From contig NZ_FNPT01000001.1 in assembly GCF_900107375.1 (NCBI RefSeq), forward strand, positions 434,001-498,000: a DNA stretch of 64,000 nucleotides, in the 5' to 3' direction. The notes beneath the pieces are model-generated. The model saw only the letters and a program-made list of their open reading frames with translations. It did not search any database and had not been told where the DNA came from. Position 1 is the stretch's first letter, and each line of letters opens with the position of its first letter. The translations under genes and the position numbers were made by a program. This DNA comes from Lysobacter sp. yr284. Its GTDB lineage: Bacteria; Pseudomonadota; Gammaproteobacteria; Xanthomonadales; Xanthomonadaceae. Positions 59,667 through 64,000 of the stretch are shown in pieces.

Positions 59667-60730
59667 TCCGGCGCCACCTCCACCGCGTTGCGGCCCGACT
59701 GCTTGGCACGGTACAACGCCGCGTCGGCATGGCGCATCCACATCGCCGCGGTCACGGTGCGGGCGCCGGTGGCGGCCACGCCGATGCTGACCGTGCAGCG
59801 CAGTTCCGGCGCCTCGTCGAAGCGCGCGTCGGCGACCGCGCAGCGCAGGCGCTCGGCGATCGCGCAGGCGCCGGCGCCGTCGATGTCCATCACGATCAGG
59901 GCGAACTCGTCGCCGCCGATGCGGCTGGCGGTGTCGGTCATGCGCGCGGTGCGGTGCAGCACGTCGGCGATCCGGCGCAGCACCGCGTCGCCGACCTGGT
60001 GGCCGTGGTAGTCGTTGATCTCCTTGAACCGGTCCACGTCGATCAACACCAGCGCGGCGCGCTTGCCGCTGCGCGCGCAGTGGGTCATGGTCGCGCTGGC
60101 CGAGTCGTCCCAGTGCAGGCGGTTCTGCAGCCCGGTGAGCGGGTCGGTGCGGCTGAGGTGGGCGAGCTGGCGGTTCTGCCGCACCACCTTGCGCGCCAGG
60201 CCATAGGCGGCGCTGCTGATCGCCATCGGGTAGACGAACATGAAAGGCAGGCAGGCCAGGATCACCATCATCGAGCTGTCCGGTGCGAAGCCGAAGCCGA
60301 GCGCGGCCCAGGCCACCGCGCAGGCCAGGGCCTGGACCGCGGCGGTGCGCAGCAGGAAGCGCCAGCCGCCGACGCCGATCTTGTCGGCCGAGAGCATCAC
60401 CGCCAGCAGCGCGCTGGGCACCACGTTGAACTGCATCGCCGCGATCCACACGCCGCCGACCGCCGAGTCGATCAGCAGGTTGCGGTACTCGGCGTATTCG
60501 GGATCGCGGCTGCGCGAGGCGATCAGGTACGCCGCCGACGGCCACAGGAAGCCGTTGCCGAACAGCGCCGCCCACGCCCACCACGCCGCGCCGTGTTCGT
60601 AGAGCACGCCGGCGACGGCGAAGAAGCCGACCCCCAGGCCGAGGCTGCGCATGCGGTAGATGCGGCCGACGAAGCGCAAGTGTTCGCTGGCGCGGCCCGA
60701 TTCGTAGGCGCTGGGGTCGGTTGCCGTCAC
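59663..60730 (-). CDS. MASE2-GGDEF diguanylate cyclase
   Basis: A 355-residue membrane enzyme making cyclic di-GMP. Start GTG 60730 has GGAG about 8 nt upstream. Residues about 20-180 are hydrophobic segments of a MASE2-like sensor (LIDSAVGGVWIAAMQFNVVPS). The GGDEF domain (about 195-350) has RTDPLTGLQNR, the RIGGDEFAL active loop and SIGVA. No inhibitory RxxD site precedes GGDEF. Overlap with the small gene downstream implies co-regulation. Confidence 0.93.
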   Translation of the reverse strand: MTATDPSAYESGRASEHLRFVGRIYRMRSLGLGVGFFAVAGVLYEHGAAWWAWAALFGNGFLWPSAAYLIASRSRDPEYAEYRNLLIDSAVGGVWIAAMQFNVVPSALLAVMLSADKIGVGGWRFLLRTAAVQALACAVAWAALGFGFAPDSSMMVILACLPFMFVYPMAISSAAYGLARKVVRQNRQLAHLSRTDPLTGLQNRLHWDDSASATMTHCARSGKRAALVLIDVDRFKEINDYHGHQVGDAVLRRIADVLHRTARMTDTASRIGGDEFALIVMDIDGAGACAIAERLRCAVADARFDEAPELRCTVSIGVAATGARTVTAAMWMRHADAALYRAKQSGRNAVEVAPE

Positions 60731-61227
60731 GCGCGCTCCATGGTGGCCCGGCAGCGGCGCCGCGCGGGGCGGCGTGGGTGCCGCGCATCGCGCGGCGATG
60801 CCGCCTACCCTGAGCCTTGCCCCGGCACGGCGCAATATGCGCCGCGCAAACGCATCCGGCGCGAATGCTTGCGCGGCGATCCGGCCTGCCGCGCGCGGCC
60901 GGGGGCGCCGCCGCGCGCGCCGCGCACGGCTGCGCGCAACCGAAACGTGGCCGCAGCGTCCAACGGTGCGCGCGATCACTGATTGCGCTTGTTTTCAGGC
61001 GGTTTTTGCGAGTCCCGGCACGACCGGGCGCCTACAGTGGGATCGGGCCGCGCCCTGCGGCCGCGCCGATCCGCCGCCTGCGCAGCGCGCTGCGCCGCGG
61101 CCGCCGACCGGCGTGCGCGGCCGGTCTTGCCGGCCCGACGCCGGGCCGACCGCCCCGGCCGGACGCCCACCGCGCCCGGCCCCTCCCCGCCGCCGCCCGC
61201 GGCCCAGCCAACGTGAGGACTTCGCCG
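60731..61227. other. 497-nt gap before the subtilase gene
   Basis: GC-rich without a supportable gene. Around 60980-61040 the sequence is AT-richer (GCTTGTTTTCAGGCGGTTTT) and probably holds the protease promoter; a TACAGT at 61033 resembles a -10 box, but no well-spaced -35 was found. Confidence 0.4.
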
Positions 61228-62739
61228 ATGTCGTACCCGACCCTGCAACGCCTCCTCCCCGCCTCTTCGCCCCGCCCCGGCCTGCGCCCGCTCGCCGTGG
61301 CCACCGCCGCGCTGCTGGCCGCGGTCTGCGCCGCGCCCGCCGCAGCCGCCACGGTCAACCTCGCCGGGCTGCAGGCCGGCGGCAGCTACGACCAGTTCAT
61401 CGTCAAGTACCGCGCCGGCAGCAGCGCCCGCGCCAGCGCCGCCGGCTTCGACGCCGCGCTGGGCCGCGCCGCAGCCGCCCTGCCGGCGGCCAAGGGCCAG
61501 CCGCGCCCGGGTTTGTCGCACCTGCGCCGGATGGCGATGGGCGCCGACGTGATCCGCAGCGACCGCGGCCTCGACCGCGCCGAGGCGACGGCGCTGATGA
61601 AGCGCATCGCCGCCAATCCCGAGGTCGAGTACGTCGAGCCCGACCTGCTGATGAGCGCCCTGCTCACCCCCAACGACACCCGCTTCAACGAGCAGTGGCA
61701 TTACGCCGACAGCGCGGTCGGCATCAACGGCCCCAGCGCCTGGGACAAGGCCGACGGCGCCGGCGTGGTGGTCGCGGTGGTCGACAGCGGCTATCTCTCG
61801 CACACCGACCTCAACGCCAACCTGCTGCCGGGCTACGACTTCGTGACCTCGGTCAACGGCCTGGGCCTGGCCTGCCTGTTCGCCGGGCTGCCGTCGAACT
61901 GCGGCGGCGGCAACGACGGCAACGGCCGCGACAACAACGCCACCGACTCGTCCAACATCAAGCACGGCACCCACGTCTCCGGCACGGTCGCGGCGGTCAC
62001 CAACAACGGCGCCGGCGTGGCCGGAGTCGCGCGCAACGCCAAGATCCTGCCGGTGCGCGTGCTCGGCAACAGCGGCGTGGGCGCCACCTCCGACATCGCC
62101 GACGGCATCGTCTGGGCTTCCGGCGGCACGGTCGCCGGCATTCCGGCCAATCCCAATCCGGCCGACGTGATCAACCTCTCGCTCGGCGGCGCCCAGGCCT
62201 GCAGCCAGACCCTGGCCTATCGCGATGCGATCAACGCCGCCACCGCCAACGGCGCGATCGTGGTGGTCGCCGCGGGCAACAGCAACAACGACGTGTCGGG
62301 TTTCACTCCGGCCAGCTGCCCGAACACGATCACGGTCGCCGCCAGCGACATCAACGGCAACCGCGCCTGGTACTCGAACTACGGCACCGGCATCGACATC
62401 GCCGCGCCGGGCGGCGAGACCTGCTCGCCGGCCGCCGAGTTCCTGGCGCTGGGCGAATCGGTCAGCGGCAAGTGCACGCAGAACCATCCGACCCGCGGCG
62501 TGCTCTCCACCGTCGATGCCAACGGCTACGACTTCTACCAGGGCACGTCGATGGCGGCGCCGCACGTGGCCGGCGTGGTGGCGCTGATCAAGTCGGTCAA
62601 GCCGGCGCTGAACACCGCCCAGGTGCAGGCGATCCTGAGCAACACCGCGCGCCCGATCGCCGTGGCCAAGTGCCCCGGCGGTTGCGGGCCGGGCTTGATC
62701 GACGCCAACGCGGCGGTGACCGCGGCGCAGGGCCCGTAA
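61228..62739 (+). CDS. Secreted S8-family serine protease (subtilase)
   Basis: A 503-residue prepro-protease. The signal peptide ends near residue 40 (AAAA). A propeptide follows (about 41-145, FIVKYRAGSSARA...ANPEVEYVEPD). The catalytic domain has Asp in VVAVVDSGYLSHTDL, His in IKHGTHVSGTVAA and Ser in GTSMAAPHVAGVVALI, with the oxyanion Asn in VVVAAGNSN. Extra cysteines (about 6) suggest disulfides. It resembles extracellular alkaline proteases of Lysobacter/Xanthomonas secreted by the type II system. There is no C-terminal prodomain. GAGGA lies upstream of the start. Confidence 0.96.
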   Translation: MSYPTLQRLLPASSPRPGLRPLAVATAALLAAVCAAPAAAATVNLAGLQAGGSYDQFIVKYRAGSSARASAAGFDAALGRAAAALPAAKGQPRPGLSHLRRMAMGADVIRSDRGLDRAEATALMKRIAANPEVEYVEPDLLMSALLTPNDTRFNEQWHYADSAVGINGPSAWDKADGAGVVVAVVDSGYLSHTDLNANLLPGYDFVTSVNGLGLACLFAGLPSNCGGGNDGNGRDNNATDSSNIKHGTHVSGTVAAVTNNGAGVAGVARNAKILPVRVLGNSGVGATSDIADGIVWASGGTVAGIPANPNPADVINLSLGGAQACSQTLAYRDAINAATANGAIVVVAAGNSNNDVSGFTPASCPNTITVAASDINGNRAWYSNYGTGIDIAAPGGETCSPAAEFLALGESVSGKCTQNHPTRGVLSTVDANGYDFYQGTSMAAPHVAGVVALIKSVKPALNTAQVQAILSNTARPIAVAKCPGGCGPGLIDANAAVTAAQGP

Positions 62740-62766
62740 CGGCCGGGCGCCCGCTGCGCAATGCCT

Positions 62767-62795
62767 CGCCCGGCCGGACTTGTCCCGGCCGGGCG
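62767..62795 (+). terminator. Hairpin downstream of the subtilase gene
   Basis: An 11-bp perfect stem (CGCCCGGCCGG / CCGGCCGGGCG) with a 7-nt loop, 27 nt after the stop. No T-tract follows, so termination is only likely. Confidence 0.55.
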
Positions 62796-62920
62796 GTTGC
62801 GTGCAGCAAATCGTTGCCCCATTCACAATTCACGCAACGCGAATCATTCGTAACGGACAACTAACGTCACCGTGGGCTAAGTTTGCGCGCACAGGGGGTT
62901 CCCGAAGCGGAGCCAGAGCG

Positions 62921-63268
62921 ATGACGACCACCCTGCAAGGCCGCCCCACTCCGACCACGCCCGGGCTGAGCTATTGGGCCAGCCACTATCGCGAGGCGGA
63001 GTTCTATCGCGAAGGACTGCATTTCAGCGACTACGCACCGGCGTTCTACGTCGGCATCTCGGTGCAGCTCGAACATCCCGGCCGCGATTTCGACGACCCG
63101 GCGCTGGACCTGCGCGGGCGTTACCAGCGCATCCGCCTGGGTTCGGCGCTGAGCTGGGAACAGGCCCGCGGCGCCGCGCGCGCATCGTGGGAACGCGCGC
63201 GCGACAACGCCGAGGCCGGGCGCCGGCGCATCGCCCAGCACATGGCGGAGTTGGCGGCGCAGGTTTGA
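62921..63268 (+). CDS. Small hypothetical protein
   Basis: A 115-residue soluble protein starting at ATG 62921 after a GGAGCC. An aromatic N-terminal part (LSYWASHYREAEFYREGLHFSDYAPAFYVG) and a helical basic C-terminal part (SWEQARGAARASWERARDNAEAGRRRI). No known family. It is preceded by an AT-richer promoter-like region (62815-62880). Confidence 0.75.
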   Translation: MTTTLQGRPTPTTPGLSYWASHYREAEFYREGLHFSDYAPAFYVGISVQLEHPGRDFDDPALDLRGRYQRIRLGSALSWEQARGAARASWERARDNAEAGRRRIAQHMAELAAQV

Positions 63269-63350
63269 ACCGGCCGGGCTTGGACCGGCGTGCGCTGTCG
63301 CAAGAATCCCGCGGTGCCCCACACCGCGGGAGATCGCGGCGAACCGAATG

Positions 63351-63438
63351 AAAAGCATCGGGCCTGAAGGCCCTCCCACAAGCGCCAAAGCCGGGCCCGT
63401 TCTTGTGCGAGGGCCTTCAGGCCCGACGCCTTTCGACC
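63351..63438. repeat. Dispersed palindromic repeat, family A
   Basis: CATCGGGCCTGAAGGCCCTC and its inverse with a middle of about 35 nt, as in the copy at 35431. It lies between convergent genes just before the macro-domain stop. Confidence 0.8.
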
Positions 63439-63457
63439 CGATCGCCGCGCGCCTTCC

Positions 63458-63913
63458 TCAACCGGCGAATTCGACCAGGGTGTGGTCCTCGCCGGCCAGC
63501 GCCTCTTCGATGATCGGCGCGATGACGTTCCAATCGCCCTTGGCCAAGCCCGCGCCGATCAGCGGATAACCGATGCGCTTGCCGTGGAACTCGCGCGCGA
63601 TCGAGCGCATCGCCCGGCCGATGGCCTCGTAGTCGGCCAGCACGCCCGCGCCTTTCCAGTGGAACTGGGTGTAGGCGTTGACCACGACGAAGCGGTGGCC
63701 GTTCTCCTCCACCGATGCCTGGCTGTAGCCGCCGAGCTTGCCGCGCTCGGCCGGCACCGTGCGCTGGTCGGCCTGCCAGGCCGCGGGGAAGCGTTCGCGG
63801 ATGCTCAGGGCGATGCCGCGGCCCATCCGGCACTGGCAGTTGCAGCCGTGCACGATGACGTCGAAACGGCCTTCGGCGGCCAGTTGCAGCAGGTCGCCGC
63901 AGATGATGTTCAT
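63458..63913 (-). CDS. Macro-domain protein (TARG1/DarG-macro type)
   Basis: A 151-residue stand-alone macro domain that may bind or hydrolyse ADP-ribose modifications. Typical segments are MNIICGDLLQLAAEGRFDVIVHGCNCQCRMGRGIALSI (ADP-ribose pocket and catalytic region) and IGYPLIGAGLAKGDWNVIAPII. It lacks the DarG C-terminal domain and no DarT toxin gene is seen in the window. ATG 63913. Confidence 0.88.
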   Translation of the reverse strand: MNIICGDLLQLAAEGRFDVIVHGCNCQCRMGRGIALSIRERFPAAWQADQRTVPAERGKLGGYSQASVEENGHRFVVVNAYTQFHWKGAGVLADYEAIGRAMRSIAREFHGKRIGYPLIGAGLAKGDWNVIAPIIEEALAGEDHTLVEFAG

Positions 63914-63979
63914 GGTCTTCTTCGATTCGTGAGGGTGATGCGCAAGCGCACGGACGGTCGGCGCCCGAAGCGCCGCGCC

Positions 63980-64000
63980 CTGTGCAGGAGCGGCGCGAGC
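63980..64000. repeat. Family B repeat, cut by window end
   Basis: TGTGCAGGAGCGGCGCGAGC matches one arm of the family B element (42330). The rest lies outside the window. Confidence 0.6.

Overview
The window reads as a chromosomal piece of a very GC-rich gammaproteobacterium of the Lysobacter/Xanthomonadaceae type. Supporting signs are large NRPS genes, a zeta-toxin protein ending in what looks like a Xanthomonadales type IV secretion signal (XVIPCD), a serC-pheA-hisC-aroA block, a secreted S8 protease and abundant short palindromic intergenic repeats. This assignment is inference; no 16S gene or other decisive marker is present. No insertion sequence, integrase, phage block or CRISPR array was seen.

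Layout. 1-13.9 kb: three NRPS genes, C-A-T-R (5' end outside the window), A-T-C-A-T and C-A-T-R. Two of them end in reductase domains, so products should leave as aldehydes, alcohols or cyclic imines. 13.9-16.7 kb: two divergent regulator/effector pairs, LysR with LysE and HxlR with an azoreductase. 16.9-21.1 kb: an operon that looks like a copper-related RiPP system of the Hvf/bufferin type. It has DoxX, a precursor with four EGKCG motifs flanking an EF-hand pair, a DUF692 MNIO enzyme, a DUF2063 partner, a heme-type membrane protein and a CxxC thioredoxin-like lipoprotein. A two-component system follows. 24.5-29.7 kb: a conflict-type region with two paralogous small putative antitoxins, a zeta-toxin/XVIPCD protein, and a translationally coupled pair of exported proteins, lysozyme-like and caspase-like. 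29.7-35.3 kb: tRNA-Ser, LysR with a second azoreductase, serS and two TonB-like genes.

35.5-40.4 kb: serC-pheA-hisC-aroA on the minus strand, overlapping by 4 nt at two junctions. 40.6-42.3 kb: msrPQ. 42.3-49.5 kb: a 125-bp tandem repeat, a two-FHA membrane protein, PHA-granule-related genes (a PHA system protein, a phasin, a patatin), and an Mrr-like membrane protein. 49.6-52.6 kb: an alcohol-forming fatty acyl-CoA reductase, an acyl-CoA-binding protein and a TetR regulator, apparently a fatty-alcohol/acyl-CoA module. 52.8-64 kb: a Cys-rich secreted peptide, a second phasin, a TPR-like protein, tRNA-Val, an ArsC-like protein, a glutamate-synthase-like FMN protein, a nucleotide-sugar dehydrogenase, a MASE2-type diguanylate cyclase, a subtilase and a macro-domain protein.

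Most intergenic space is filled by two dispersed repeat families, one built on GGGAGGGCCTTCAGGCCCGA and one on GTAGGAGCGGCGCGAGCCGC, and by very symmetrical hairpins between convergent genes. The most notable system is the EF-hand-containing EGKCG precursor with its MNIO operon. The zeta/XVIPCD toxin with duplicated small partners and the lysozyme-caspase pair come next.
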